In this document: piece by piece, positions 21,700 through 34,250 of the stretch
Layout of the letters: each line of letters begins with the position of its first letter
How positions within the stretch are numbered: the first letter of the stretch is position 1
Source: Symbiodinium natans
Lineage: Eukaryota > Sar > Dinophyceae > Suessiales > Symbiodiniaceae
Direction of reading: 5' to 3'
NCBI GenBank assembly: GCA_905221605.1
Contig: CAJNDS010001791.1
Span: 348,501 to 412,500, forward strand
Length of the DNA: 64,000 nt
Program-made: the position numbers and the translations under genes
Notes under the pieces: model-generated
What the model saw: only the letters and a program-made list of their open reading frames with translations
Databases searched by the model: none
What the model was told of the DNA's origin: nothing

Positions 21700-23900
21700 T
21701 TAAATATCCTCAGTTCGAACCCGTCTAAGGAGGTGGCTTCTGAAGCGGCACCCGGCTGCCGCGGCAGCTTTCTCGATTGCGGGCCCCACTAAAGAATCGA
21801 GGCCTGTTCTGAGCTCCGCGCTGTGACACACCCTTTTGGCTGGCGGTCTGCTGGAGCTATCTGCGCAGCCTCTGGAATCCCCTTTGATGGCCAACTGCAA
21901 TGGCGCCACTTTCTCCTCTGCACAGGACGAACAGAGCGAGTCGCCCGAGTAGAAGATGGAAATAGCCAGCAGCCCCTTCTGGATTCAGGGCATGTCCCAT
22001 GCCTGGTCTCAAGCCTGACGTTGCTCGTAGGTACGCATAATGCGTACAAGAGTCATTCCCGACAAGCTTTCAAAATCTCAGCTGTCCGATCTCCATGGCA
22101 TGCAGGCCCGTGTATGGTTTGAGCAGCAAAAGCTTTGACTTCGACACCCCTGGGGCCATAAGAGGAGCCATAAGGGCGAGAAGCACCCGAAAAAGCCGAA
22201 AAAGAGTTTATGTTCCCAAGGCTCGTTAGGTTTTTGAGTCTATTTCGGGTGAGAGATATTGCTTTCAAGCCGGACGGGAATGTTGGTGGGATGTTGCCGA
22301 AGATTAGAAAGGCCAGAACATTGGCTGGTGAAGTGTTTGGATGCATCATACGGAGTGTTTGCCAGGTAGGTAGTAATGCTGGCTTATTGTATTGTGTGCT
22401 TGTTGTGCGAGGTAGAACTCATCCACAGACCCTTTGAATGGTTTGAACCTACATGATCTGGGCTGCTCCTCATCGGAGAGCGCGATCTGCACATAGTCTG
22501 TGCTTTTTCCAGTTCAATGTACGCACGCCAGGCCAATCCCACTTTCGAGAAGCCAGCCATTGACACATTTCATGGGATAGACCATTTGAGATAAATGGAG
22601 ACAATGTTCTGAAGAACGGGTGAAGACTTCTTTCCTTTGGATTTCTAGCACTGTTGTCAATCATACAGTCGCTATACTAGCTTAGTGATGCCCGGCCTGA
22701 CACCGCCACGGACATGGAGAGGTAAAGTGGCATGCCCGGCACGCTTCTTGGTGCCTGCTTTCGCTGCGTTATGTCAGCTGCCTTTGTTTTGCCGGGTCCT
22801 AGGGCACTACACTGACTGTGCATCATGCCAATCTACTTTTCAGCAAGCAAACCTGCTCATCGAATGTCAGAGGGCTGTGGTGACAGTTTTTCGAGCGACC
22901 AGCTGCAAAATCGAGTGTGTATTGAGTGCACAAGGTGGCTGTCGCAAGCTTGCGAAGCTACGCTTGTGGGGCACCCGGTACGATGCAGACACGGAGTCTC
23001 TTTGGGCGAGCTACGAGGTCTGTTGTTGTCGAGATGTATGCTTGCATGCCGCCGGCAGCCACAGTGGGCACAAGCTGAATCTTACAAGAGCATGGTGCTG
23101 TCTGCAGAGAGAGACAGAAAAAATAAACGCGTTCGGAACATAATGCCAGTACGACGGGGTCGTGCTCACTCCTCACGCCATCCTTGACATCACCTTGATG
23201 TCGTACCATCGCTGTCATCATCTTCACTGTCTTTTGGCCAGCGGACAGAGCCTCAGCATGGCCTCAATCAGGTAATCTCAGGTAGCAAAGGAAGGGTGAG
23301 CATCGTGTGCTCGAGGTCACCTTCCCCTGTTTGGGTGAATCTCACGAATGAAGGCCACAAGCTGAGTCCATTTCTGCCAGATGGCATAGATTTTGGAGCG
23401 CCTTGGGCCATCTCTTGGCACATCTTGGTGCCGTTGCCAGGTCTGGCTGTCGTTCCTCCTTGCTGCCGTTTGCGGAGGCACACCTCGGAGTTCAAGGGTT
23501 CAGCATGAAGGGCGTTCACAAGAAGGCAAGACAGGGGAATTCCCCCGCTCGGGCTCGGGTTCCAAACGGGGGACACGATGCGAGATAAGAAGGCGGCAAG
23601 ACAAGAACGGGAGACAGAAGGCACCGAAGGCACCTCAGCGGATCCTGCTGTGGTTCCAAAGGGCAGACAAGAAAGGGGACACGCGTAGAAGGTAGACACA
23701 AGATGGGAGACCAGAAGGAGAGACACGAAGGAGAGACATGGAAGCATGAAGGGAGGCCATTCGCCCTTACCCGTGAGAGATGTTTGCCTTTGTTTTTCTC
23801 TTGGTGCCTCTGAATTCGGAGGCACACGCTACGTGCGTCACAGCGTGCACCAGAAGGGCTTCAGGAGCCCAACGCTTCCAGTCTCCACTCCCCATCACCC
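21700..23900. other. Long stretch without a confident gene
   Basis: Multiple overlapping frames are open on both strands (for example 22685-23143 +, 23268-23825 -), but no domain or consistent splice borders were found. The segment 23510-23760 is a purine-rich mosaic of GACA/GAAGG/GGAGA units whose minus-strand frame is low-complexity. A near-perfect 22-bp palindrome (GTGCCTCTGAATTCGGAGGC, continuing AC) sits at about 23804-23825. Confidence 0.4.
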
Positions 23901-23907
23901 TGCTCAG

Positions 23908-24075
23908 ACCCTGGCAAAATTCGCAAAAAGGACTTTGCAGCAGGAGAAGAGCAACCTTCGCCGGCAACTCAGCACCGCAGCATCGATCCTGTCCAGTTTT
24001 GCGCCACAGGCTGAATACACTCCGATGTGCAAGAGTGCAGTGCAGGCGACTTTCATCCCAGTGGTTCTTACCTTC
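23908..24075 (+). CDS. Exon-like fragment, helical
   Basis: After CTGCTCAG the frame reads TLAKFAKRTLQQEKSNLRRQ then LSTAASILSSFAPQAEYTPM. The Lys/Gln/Leu-rich helix followed by a more hydrophobic segment is consistent with the solenoid style upstream, but membership in the same gene is inferred. Confidence 0.4.
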
Positions 24076-24433
24076 TGTAGATATGTGAAGCACTGGGCAT
24101 TGTGCTAAAGCATGCAACAACTGCACAGGGCAAAACTCGATGCAAGGATCTCCAGAAGCTAATAATTCAGTGCAGTGGGCATCGCCTTGGGCATCCCTTT
24201 TGAACAAAGGGGGGCTGCCGTGATGCAAAACTGCACAGAACCCAGCAGTCGAGGCTGGCCGTCCAGCTCCGCGATCGCAGTCGAGTTCTTTGTCATGTCG
24301 AAATGCTGGGGCACCTAGTGCAGGGCATTGCAGGGCGCACTAAGTGCGCAAAGAGCAGCACGATGCAGCACCTTTCACAAGGTCCCGATGCCAAGCTGTG
24401 CGAAGAGACGTTTCTTCCAGCGCGTGCCCTGTT

Positions 24434-24560
24434 GTACATCTCACTGCATGTACTCTGATCGCCGCTGCTAGCCAGCAGGTCCTGCAAGACTTGACCGAGC
24501 TGGTCACGGTGAACTTCACTTACATCGCAGATGTGACGAGAGAGGCTCTTCAGATGTTTT
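24434..24560 (+). CDS. Exon-like fragment, helical
   Basis: Reading LIAAASQQVLQDLTELVTVN then FTYIADVTREALQMF is open on the + strand. The minus strand is also open here, but with a less protein-like composition. Confidence 0.4.
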
Positions 24561-24905
24561 TTTTACCCGCATCCACTCCCGCACAGTGCAGCCACGGGCC
24601 GCAGCAGGAGCCAGCAAGCGTCCGATGCATGCATGGGCCCGAAGAGTGCATGGGCAACTCCCAGCGCCTTTGCGTCCAGAGGGCCGGCAACGCGAGGGCC
24701 CCAAAGCCGCGCCGTGTGTTTCGGCCTTACGACTATATGCTTTCCGAGTATCCTGATGGCTCAGGCCACGGACCTCCGCTTTGCCAAGTGTCAGGAGCCA
24801 TGATGACACGAGTGACCTTTAAAGAGGGCTAGAGGATGGCGAAGAGCGGCTGGGGCTAAGGCGCCAGGGCTTCTTGAAAAGCCACTCTGTGCCTCCTCCT
24901 TGCAG

Positions 24906-25085
24906 GATAGCGGAACCATACCTGGGAATGGCAAGGCCCGGGCCGAGAATCGCGTTCGAGTCGCCCAGCGTATTAAAATCCGTCTGGAAAGTGCCTGCAA
25001 AGCCTGCAAACCCGTCCCCTGCAGGCCTGTGCAGTTGCAGCTGGCTTCACAGCAGCAGATCCTCGGCCCGAACACTTATAAGAGC
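24906..25085 (+). CDS. Exon-like fragment, basic
   Basis: After CCTTGCAG the frame reads DSGTIPGNGKARAENRVRVA, then QRIKIRLESACKACKPVP. The Arg/Lys-rich, Cys-containing segment differs in style from the Leu/Ala-rich exons upstream, so it may belong to another gene. Confidence 0.35.
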
Positions 25086-25265
25086 CAACACCAAGTCTCC
25101 TCTGAGTTTCTTTTTTTGCTCAGTTTAGACTTTGAGAACATAAATTAAGTTCTGAATGAGAGGAGCTGGAAGACTTGGAGGCGTGCTGGTCCGGGGCACT
25201 CGGGCAGGCGCTGCTGAGAGCAGCGGCCTCAAAAGGGTGCTCCATCATCAGGATCTGCAACAGGC

Positions 25266-25297
25266 TCTGTATAGTAAAGCAGCTGTATAGCAAAGCA
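25266..25297. repeat. 16-bp direct duplication
   Basis: CTGTATAGTAAAGCAG is followed at once by CTGTATAGCAAAGCAG. Confidence 0.8.
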
Positions 25298-25721
25298 GCA
25301 CAACAGCAGCTATGCTAAGCAGATAAGAAAGAAGCTCAGAAGAGCTCAGAAGTCCACCCCTCTCACGGCGGAAGAGTCCCTATTGTCCGAGTGTGTGGAA
25401 CAGCCCTCCCTATAGGAGTCGGCGAAGCGCGCCTCGGCTCTCTCTGTGACGACGTCCTGCACGCTCCAAGTGGGAAACAAGGACTCCTCCCTGAGAGTGG
25501 AATAAATAGCTAGTGCATGTTAGTGCAGCCTTATATAAAGTTCGTATAAAGCCGTAGCCGGTGACGAGAGATCACAACGATGTCGATGTCTCAGGACTTC
25601 TGCATCCATGACGGCGGGTGGAGAAATTGTGGGAGCCTTAGGACAAAGGGCTACTCAGCCAAGAGATGGATGGATGGTGAAACGCGTGGGTGTGGGTGCA
25701 TGGGTGTGCGGGTGGGTATGT

Positions 25722-25725
25722 CTGT

Positions 25726-25758
<33 letters not shown>
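25722..25758. repeat. (TG)n microsatellite
   Basis: About 37 bp of TG repeats following GTGTGGG-type runs from about 25685. It produces spurious Val/Cys and His/Thr frames. Confidence 0.9.
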
Positions 25759-25762
<4 letters not shown>

Positions 25763-26092
25763 CACGTGCTTGCTTTTGTTCCACAACAGTTGGTGCAAAG
25801 AGGTGGCAGCTGCGGCTCGGACAAGGCTGCCTGCCTGAAAGCCAAGGCACCTGGGAAGCCTCTTCGAGAGTTTAGAGTCTTCTGCAGACTCACTAATACC
25901 TACGCTGCAGGTTTGCGAGCTTTCCGGCCACGCTCGCAAGAGCGAGCTTTGTGCATAAAGCGACTCATATGATTGCGACGCCAAAAGCTGCCCTGCGGAT
26001 CATGGATCTGGCAATTGAGACCTGGCACGGGGGGCGCGGGACACACAGCTCCTGAGATTGATGCCGTTTGATGAGAGTGCACTGGCTCTCAG

Positions 26093-26209
26093 GTCCAGGT
26101 GGAGAAGCTGCTGAAGCTGCGTGCATTGTGTGCGCAGCCCCGGCTTCATGCAGCGGATTCGTGTCTTGCAAGTTTTCTCCAGCGCTCCGATGTCCTGAGG
26201 CCCCTGTGA
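26093..26209 (+). CDS. Probable terminal exon, helical
   Basis: Directly after GGCTCTCAG the frame reads VQVEKLLKLRALCAQPRLHA then ADSCLASFLQRSDVLRPL and stops (TGA 26207-26209). Another short open piece lies upstream (about 25978-26030, LRIMDLAIETWHGG). It would fit as the C terminus of the helical-repeat gene or of a separate protein. Confidence 0.4.
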   Translation, partial: VQVEKLLKLRALCAQPRLHAADSCLASFLQRSDVLRPL

Positions 26210-26825
26210 CCTGCGCGCCAAGGCAGGGAGAGTTATCAACGGAACGCCAGTAGACTAACGCTGACAAGATTGACAAGTTGCCGCTGGGGATGATGTTTTT
26301 GGTTGCATCAATGAAAGTCGGCCCCATGGTGACATGGTGTTCGATTCGGCTGCGGCTCGAGTGACGAAACCGCAGTGATCGCTACAGACACCATGGCATC
26401 TACAGGCAGTTGTTATCACAGACAAAAGCGTTTTAGGCGATTCTTAGGCTGACGCGTGCGTGAGCTCCGGCTCCATCGGCGGCATGGTTTTGAGCGTAGC
26501 ACGTGCAGCCCTCAATGGAGATGGCCTTGTCATGTCTCTCCTTCACTTCAAGCGTGGCATTTTTGGGGTTTTTCAATGAGAGATGCTAAGCTGGAAACCT
26601 GGTTTCCTGGAATGACCTCACGTTATCTCTCTAGCCGCGTGGAAAAGAGAGTCCACTTCTGGGTTATCCATACTGGTATGAATAAGCTTTGTAATACAAG
26701 GTTGTGCACTGTCCTCGCGGAATCTTCTAGTGCGAGTTCCTAATTATAAATAGAGCAACTCAGCCTTTCCAAGAGGTGCCCCAGCGGGCGCGACCAGCAG
26801 TCGCCGGGTCCTAAGAGCTGCTGCT

Positions 26826-26903
26826 TTTCTCTCTCTTTTCCTCTTTCTCTCTTTTTTTGCTCTCCCTCTCCCTCTCCCCCTCCTCGCTCTCTTTTTTTTT
26901 CCT

Positions 26904-26932
<29 letters not shown>
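26826..26932. repeat. CT-rich microsatellite
   Basis: (CT)n with T and C runs, about 107 bp, ending about 20 bp before the ATG at 26953. It may lie in the promoter or 5' leader of the next gene, or form the pyrimidine tract of a splice acceptor. Confidence 0.85.
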
Positions 26933-26934
<2 letters not shown>

Positions 26935-26952
26935 GGGTGCCCTTTTATAGAG

Positions 26953-28987
26953 ATGCTTCTTCGTCGAGGCCTGGCCTCGCCCTGGCGCGGCCGGCTGCAC
27001 TCCGTGTCGCCCCCACCGTGCCGGGGCCCGGTGCCCAATGGGCCCTCGGGATTTCCTCCGACGACGAAGCGCCACTTCCATGAAGCCCGCGCGGAGCAGA
27101 CCTCCTTGGACTTCACACCGCCACCCAGGACCAAGAGAGCCTCGAGAATTTTGGAGTGTCCAGCTGTCGGACAGACGTAGCACGAGCCGATGACGTTTAG
27201 CACCTATAGCAGCCTAGATAGCACTTCTGAAGAGCTCAAGCCCTCAAGCCTCGAGAAGCACTTGTAGGAACCTCTGTGCCTTGACGCCCTCCGTCGTGGC
27301 GCCCTGGCTGGTCGTCGACCTCCCAGAGAAGCCAGTGGAGAAAGCCGACAAGGCAGCCAAGCGCCAGGAGCTCGCAGGAAGCCCCAAAGCCGACCGTTCC
27401 ATGCGCTACGTGGAATCCCGGCTGCAGCCAAGGAGTCATGGAATTGAGAGGCTTGGAGAGTTGTAGCGTGCTGTAGCTTCGCCGAACAAGGAGAAGAAAG
27501 AGGTGCAGCGCCATCTGCAGTTTTTCAGCGTTCCGAACCTGGAGATTACCGCCCACAAAGGCCATCTTCGGGCCATGACACCTTTAACAAGACCTTTTCG
27601 TTGCAGTTGGACTGCGACCACGATTTAACCCATTTCAGTGGGACCTTCTGGCAGGAGCCCGAGAGCTTCGCCACAGCGCATCTTTGGACGCCGCTGGGCT
27701 TTGTCTCCTTTTTTTACTGTTCTCCCTCTCTCTCCCTCTCTCTTTGTGGGGCTCTGGGAGGGGGGGGGAAGAGCCTCTCGAGTGCAATTCAAGGCCTTTG
27801 GGATCCCCTCACAGTCACAGGCCGGGATGCCCCTTTCACCTGCTCTTCGGGGGGTGCGTTTTGGGGTGACTTTGATGCTGGTTCTGTGTGTTGGAATTTT
27901 GCCATCGCCTCGCAGGCAAAGTCGGGGAAGGCTAAGGTGGCTAAGACTGCTGACGGTTCGATGGAGGAGGCCAGGGCTGAACTGGCCTGACTTGCTTCGG
28001 TGGGCCTCGCCGGAGGAAGATGTTTAAATCAGTTTGAAGACATTTGGAGACATGCAGATACAGACAGGACCACCCTGCCCCGGACTTCTATGTGCAGCAA
28101 CAACGCCCGACACGCGGCCTTCCCGTGAAGGCAGGGATTTCCTAACAGAGAAGACAGACCCTGGTTTTTGCCTCTGTGCCAGGCCACCTCGGCCCGTCTC
28201 ACAGGAGCCGAAAAGCCATCTCAGAGGTAGTGTTCAGCAGAGGCTGTGGATCATGTATGCCAGCCTCTGAATTAAATTACTATACACATACATCTACATC
28301 ATGTACATGTAAATATATATACATATATATATATATTATATGTAGACATGCAGTTTAGAGGTGTCAGCATCATTTGGGGGTTCGAGGACCGGCCCTGCGC
28401 GCCTTGGCAGAGCTCGAGGCAAGGGCTGGGTGACTTTCGCATTCCGCTTGCTTTCTGTGCGCCCTCATACGCCGTCAGTCAACTGAGAGAAATCCTTTTG
28501 TCAGGCGGTGGACGCAGTGGATGCCAAGAGGGAGCGGCCCGACCGGCGGAGGGTGAGCTTCAAGCCATCCAAGGGCTTCAAGACCCTGGTCGTGAAGGAA
28601 GAAGGCGATGGCGACCTGAGGCTCAAGCTGCACGTAGCTGCATTGTGTGGCCTTAAAGGGGGGGAAGTGTCGGTGGGTTTCACTTTGGTTCGTGGCCTCG
28701 CCGCGACTTGCCACGCATCTCGCATTCCAAGGACAAAGACCAGCGCACAAAGTCTGACGACAACCACAGGAGCATCGCACCAGGCCTCACAAGCATCGTT
28801 GGCCTCGAGCAGCTCGATGCACGAAGTGCCTGAAGTGCCTTGCTGGCAATCCGTGACTCACTCACGCCATGCTGGTTCTGCGAGGGTGTCACACATCCCG
28901 AAGCCTTTCTTTGAGCTGACTCCCGAGGTCTCACCCATGGCCGCCGAGTCTGACACCTTACCTGAAGCCGCCACTGCAACATGCTGA
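26953..28987 (+). CDS. Unknown protein with organelle-targeting-like N terminus, multi-exon
   Basis: ATG at 26953 starts MLLRRGLASPWRGRLHSVSP, rich in Arg, Ser and Leu with almost no acidic residues, as in mitochondrial transit peptides. The frame is open to 27180. Later pieces: 27281-about 27440 (VVDLPEKPVEKADKAAKRQE); 27607-27700 after TTGCAG (LRPRFNPFQWDLLAGARELR); 27916-27990 after TCGCAG (AKSGKAKVAKTADGSMEEAR); 28505-28987 after TCAG (AVDAVDAKRERPDRRRVSFK and onward, stop TGA). The piece at 27916 ends in a stop, so it is either spliced around or an alternative end. Lys/Arg-rich, low-domain protein; no family recognised. Confidence 0.5.
28311..28343. repeat. (TA)n microsatellite
   Basis: AT-dinucleotide tract in the intron before the 28505 exon, within an AT-rich patch from about 28270. 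Confidence 0.85.
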
Positions 28988-29325
28988 AGACAAAGCACAG
29001 AAGCGACATGAATGGCACCAGGGCTTCAAGTCATTCACACATAGTCACTATTAGTCTTCCCTGTGCACATAGAATCGCCTAAGACCTTCAGACCTTTGCA
29101 CAGATACAGATGCATATCTTATGTCTCATACTTCTCCATCGCTTACTGTGACATCAGTTCTTCTTTTCTTCGTTTTTTCGCCTGTGTTTTCAGGCGGACC
29201 CTCACGCATTTTGCTCCGCATGGAGCTGTTTCAAGTCCTGCTGGCCAGTTCTCAATGGAACACCAGCGTCGTGTGCCACAAGCACACACGCTGCCACCAG
29301 CCGTCTGGAGACTCAACAACTGCCT

Positions 29326-29709
29326 TCAAACCCGCACACGTCTTACGAGCACGCTGACGCGAGAGGAAAAGGGGCGAGGCATGCGCGCTGCCTGAACCCT
29401 GAGGTTGCGGACACGTTGGGATCGAAGCAGGTTCCGAGATTCGAAATAGCAGCCGCAACATCTCCCAAAGGATTCATAAACTATTTTGGGGGACGGTGTA
29501 AAGCTTGGGGATCCTAGTCTTGCTGTGAAAAAGATCTGCAGGCTATAGCGCCCCAGCGCAAGCGCGGGAGCCTCGACAAAGGCTGTACGCAGCAGAGCCT
29601 CAGAGGCAGCACGACGCACAAGCCACTTAAGCTGTGATAAGCTGAAGCTGACATGAGATGTCATCAGCCTGTAAAGTTCGGGGTCCCTTAGGGCCCTGGC
29701 CCTTTCCAT
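29326..29709 (-). CDS. Exon-like ORF, unknown
   Basis: The minus-strand frame opens with MERARALRDPELYRLMTSHV and continues SFSLSQLKWLVRRAASEALL before a weaker tail. The first 58 residues are Arg/Leu/Ala-rich and helix-forming; beyond about 29533 the reading looks less like protein and may be intron. The + strand reading is poor here. Confidence 0.35.
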   Translation of the reverse strand: MERARALRDPELYRLMTSHVSFSLSQLKWLVRRAASEALLRTAFVEAPALALGRYSLQIFFTARLGSPSFTPSPKIVYESFGRCCGCYFESRNLLRSQRVRNLRVQAARMPRPFSSRVSVLVRRVRV

Positions 29710-30304
29710 GCGCAGGCCTGCAAGTTCAAAAAAGCCAGGGCCTCAAAAAGAGCGGATCTGATGGAATTACGACGGGACTGCTGAGACTTGTGCTGGGCAT
29801 CTTGTATGAGCTGCTCGGATGTGAAGAGTGGGAAAGTTTTGGCTTCCAAATAGGCGCATGGGGGGAATTACAGGGACTTCGATGGCATTCTGCACCAATT
29901 CTTCGAACAGCCCCGCAAGGAATAGAAAGTACCACAATAAGGAGAGCAGCTTGAAGAGAGCCCTGCTGAGCAGCCTTCTCTCAAGAAAGGAGATGCATCC
30001 GATCCCCGCAAGCAGATCGTTGTGGGACATAATTTTGGACAACATAGCGAAGAATTTTGGGTCAAACCCTCCCTATAGGTACTGTAGGTATACGACACAA
30101 CAATCCTTATCTGGATTCAACGGTGAAACGGATAAACGGTTTCAACTTACTTGATCAACTGCTGTTCCCTACACGCCACTCGAATAGTTCAAGCAACACT
30201 GTTAAGCTTTGAACACAAACATGTCCGAACCTTCTCGAAATCTTTAATTTTCTTAACTCGGACTGTTGACATTTTGAAACCTGCCTTGCAGCCTCGACGC
30301 TGCG

Positions 30305-30426
30305 ATGGCTTCGAGGACCTTTCTCTGCAGGCTTCGCCCGCTGGTGATGCTGCAGACGGTTGGCTTCATGGTGGGCAAACGGCTTGGGCCCTGCTTGCCA
30401 CACTTGCCCGTCTTCTTGCGCCTACT
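30305..30426 (+). CDS. Exon-like fragment, single HEAT-like helix pair
   Basis: An ATG-led frame after TTGCAG (30285-30290) reads RPLVMLQTVGFMVGKRLGPC then LPHLPVFLRLLS, which resembles a HEAT repeat. A second frame is also open (PRRCDGFEDLSLQASPAGDA). The piece abuts a dispersed repeat at 30427. Confidence 0.3.
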
Positions 30427-30580
30427 GTCGGCTGAGATGCACCATCCGGTGCGGTCGAGCTGCTGTTCAACTCGCAATGTCATGCAAACCAGATTATGCC
30501 GGAGAGCTGTTCTGAATGTGCAGCTTATCTACAAGGATTGATTGAGCTGAATAGGGTGTGCCGATCGGTCGCCGCACACC
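30427..30580. repeat. Dispersed repeat family R1, copy 1 (diverged)
   Basis: Shares GGCTGAGATGCACC, GCGGTCGAGCTGC, the GTTCTGAATGTGC block and the GTGCCG(A/G)TCGGTCG block, in the same order, with copies at 38195-38316 and 41331-41453. This copy has extra sequence between the blocks. Confidence 0.65.
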
Positions 30581-30638
30581 TGGAAGAAGCCATCCATATC
30601 CATCCTCGCTGGAACAAGCCATCCATATCCATCCTCGC
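30581..30638. repeat. 29-bp tandem duplication
   Basis: Two adjacent 29-bp copies containing AAGCCATCCATATCCATCCT, differing at one base (GGAAG/GGAAC). It lies immediately after repeat R1 copy 1. Confidence 0.9.
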
Positions 30639-30639
30639 G

Positions 30640-33600
30640 TGCTTCCCAAGTGAAGACGACCGACAAGGCCCTATGAGGCCGTAGAAAGATACTCCTACGT
30701 TTACCTTTCAAGCGGGGTTCATTTGGCTGGCGATATGGGACTCCCAGCAAACAGCGGAGGGGATGTTGGACTCGGCCATCGGTGGGTCAGGGGAGTTGCC
30801 TGCCAGACCTGTGATGCTCTACAGCACACTCACTGAGGTCTGCAAAAGCCCAATCCGCCAATGGGACATTCTTCAGCCTTAAATTATCATGCCCCGACTC
30901 CGGGCTTCGCCACTGGGACCTGATGCTTTGAGGCTACCATTCTTGGAGCTTTGTCAGGTTTCCTAGGCGCTGGCTGAGCCTCGCGATTGTGCTGACGCCT
31001 CCCAATCTGCCAAAGTCTTTTTCAAGTTTGACTTCTGCAGGCCTGTCTTTGTGCGGCCTCCGGTTGGGTCGGTCAAGCTTGTTCTCTGTCTTGTCTTCGC
31101 GGCCTCCGCGGCGCCTTAAGCATTCTACTCGCCGTCCCTCTATGCAGCGGTCGTTGCGTGTGTACCTAGCCCCGCCTGTGTCATTTCCCCCATCGGGTCT
31201 GAAAGCAGCACCTCTCACGGAAAGCGCGGGTGCATGCCCTCCTAAACCTCCCATAGGTTGCAAAGCCCAACTGCCCCAGAGACGAAGTGAAGAGCAATGC
31301 AACCCTACGATACGTCCAGGGTGCGATTCGCAGTCTTCGCTGCTCGGTGGACTACTCGCTGTGCTATGCCTTCCGAGGTTTGCAACAATGTTGCAGATCA
31401 AAACGCGCGCTCCCCGAGTACGAGTTGAGTGTGTGACATTGTGTGTTCCTGGGCGAATGAGCTTTTAGTACGCGTCATCTCCCGAGCCATTCTCGCGCAT
31501 CCCACGCCCCCAAGCATCGGAGCAGACACCTGATTCTGCGTTCCCCCGGAGGTTCCCCCACCTTGTTTTTTCACAACTGTTGAACTCCATCAGGCCGCAA
31601 GCAACCCGAAGTGCTGCTTCGGGGGAGTGCTGGCACAGCTGAGGCGCAAGGCACTCACAGGCGCCCAGCTGCGCCGTGCTTGACGCCCGCGTGAATGCAA
31701 CTTCATGTAGCCAGCTGCTTTGCTGTGTCCTGAGCTGAGTTCGACCAGTGGGTGCCCTGCGAAGTCTTCCAGTTTATCCCTTCCTCTACGTGTGCACTCG
31801 TACTGGAGGGGACTTTGGTTCTTGAATGCGACCGAATGTGGGGCCGGTCCCAGCCAACCATTCTTTTGCGTAGTCTGCAGCTGAGCTCTGCAGTTCCTCC
31901 CTACAGAAATCCATGCCGAGTCAGCACCTGCCTGTTTAATCAGTGTCGTCTTGGGAGCTCCGGAGCTCAACGAAGTGCCAGGCTGCTGATGTCTGTTGCA
32001 TGCTGGGGCCTCTGAAAGGGTGAGGTAGGAAGCATCGCAGAGGAGACGTTTGGCTGATGGACAGAAGCGACGATGTGCTCTGTGCGGGGCGTGCCAGTGC
32101 AATGTATACACATGATGGCATGCGCCGTGTTCCCTTGCAAATGTCGTGGCCCACAACAAGCTGTCTTAACCAGCGCTGCCAGCTTTGCCTATATTCAACA
32201 GAGATTCCGCCAGGCGCCTGGCCAAAGATCTCTGCTTGGGAGTCTTCATGAATCTGGCAGTTCGGGCTGTCTCACCTGGCTGCAGGCTCCGGACAGGGAG
32301 AGTCCACATGATATTAGGCGATGCTGGCCTTGTGAAGGGGCTTGAAGCGTGCGTGCGCGTGCCCGTCAGCGAATCTGCCTTTGTGCCAAGGTAGACTTGG
32401 GGCCAGCCAGGTGGTAGAACCTATTGAAGCACTGCACTGGATTCCACTTCGTGCTGTCTCGCCGGCCCTCAGTAGTGTTGTGTCTTCTGGAGCGTCTTGA
32501 AGATCTCCCGGATGCTGAAGGCATAGCGAAGCAGCTGAGCTGAAGAAGCTGAGCTGAAGAAGCTGAGCTGAAGCAGCTGGCGCTTGACCTCATGGAGCCC
32601 CGTTGCTTCAAAATGTTTAAGTCCCTGTGCCCGGAGTGTTCTTACAAGAGTGTGCATTCTGACGCAGAGTCGCTAGGTCGCCGGCTGTTTCAACACACAC
32701 GTGTTCAGCAGGCTATGAGACACTTCTTTCAGTTCTTTGTCGCAGCACGCGGGCCCTGGACAGTGATTCTTCCAATTCCTTCCCTCGATCCCTCTGCGTA
32801 GTGACTCTGGTCCTGTTGGTGTCCATCACTGGTCAGCGCAGAGCCGCCCTGGTCAGAAGTTGACCGCAGCAGCATGGGACTGAGGGGGCCCCTGTGCTAG
32901 CGGAAATGTGAGAGCTGAACATCTGGCAAATAATGCCTCAAAGGCCCTCTGCTAGCTTGCAGGTGGGGGGGGTTAAAGCGGTGAACCCTGGCCCCGCGTT
33001 AAGCCATGCTAAGCCCCTGACTCTCAGTATGTATATTCTTCTTGAAGGGGCCTAAGCCCTTAAATGTTCTTCCCTTTGTGGCCGTTTTGTGTGAAGCGGC
33101 CCTCCGACTTCGGCTGCGTCGGCGTCGCTTCGGATCACTGCGAAGGCACTCGGTTCAAGTGCATGGGATTCCAGGGATCCGAGTGTCACTTCCTGACTCC
33201 CTGGACACACAAGATGTGCAGCTATTCCGGGCGATCGGCTTGCAAAGATCCTGCTCATTCTGGAAGGCTTAAGGCGTCACTGCACTCCAGTAAAGACGTA
33301 AAGACCATGGTGGCAGGGTCCAGGCCGAACTAGTTCCCATGAACCTTGTCAATACTTGTGCTGACATGCCATAGCCAGAGTCCAGCTCACTACTTACAGA
33401 GCTGATACGCTCGTTTGATTCGGAATGCCTGTGAAGTACCGACGCTCGCAGACGTTGGTAGGTCAGGTTTTCCAATGCATGCTAGAGTCGAGATGCCCGG
33501 GTTGTTGCGCAGCTTTGTCCGGTCACACTTGCCACTTCGACTGAACTACCGAGTTGTTGATATGTTCCCCTCATCGCACACTCCCACGTGCAGGGAGCCC

Positions 33601-34250
33601 ATGATCTTGGTTCTTGTTGCAGGACTTTTGAAAGCTTTTTGGGGTCTTGGACCCATGGTGGTAAAGCAGCCTGCGTGTGCCATGATGAGACGTTCTCAGC
33701 GCGCAGGAGAAGGTGAACTTCACTGCACTTCAGTATACTTCACTGCAGATGCCTGGGGCATACAGATGTGTTTACACTCCTTCAACATGTGTTATCCGAG
33801 CAAACGGCTTGTTCACATGAGCCTTCTTTGAGTGTTCTTCTCAATTCCCTCAGAGTGGCATTTCGTGGCTGAGAGCCCCAACAATCCCGCAGCTGCTTCA
33901 AGGGTCTGTGGCTTGAATCATTGAAGTGTGCGAGAACGAAGTAACGAAGTGTTGCTTCGGTGTGGGCAGTTCTTGACATCTGGTCTGGCTCTACGCCCGG
34001 TCCTTGGGCACAAATGTCACAAGAGGAAAATGCGGCAAATGCAGAGGGTGTTCCCCAAAGGCCCCTCAAGACCCTAAAAGACCCCAAACCTAGCTGAAGA
34101 GTCTTTTTGGGGTCCACCCCCTGATATGCGATGCACTCCTGGAGCTTGCTGCTCGGCATACGGAGGAAGTGCGGCTCTGGGTGACCTCGATAAGTAGGCA
34201 AGAACTAAACCCGCAACCAAGGGCCTCTGTCACACTCTGGCGACCAGCTT
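30640..34250. other. Long gene-poor stretch
   Basis: Open frames on both strands reach 155-189 codons (for example 30989-31468 +, 30934-31401 -, 31590-32159 -), but overlapping frames conflict and none has a recognisable motif. A + strand reading at about 33085-33275 is Cys-rich (SDFGCVGVASDHCEG) and another frame there is equally open. The minisatellite at 32528-32580 lies inside. Confidence 0.4.
32528..32580. repeat. 15-bp minisatellite
   Basis: More than three tandem copies of GCTGAGCTGAAGAA(G), a Ser/Glu/Leu-like coding pattern in some frames but with TGA in each unit in another. Confidence 0.9.

Noticed and set aside
31590-32159. 189-codon minus-strand ORF
   Set aside because: Length alone is not enough in this GC-moderate sequence; composition is uneven, no motif, and other frames are open over the same bases.
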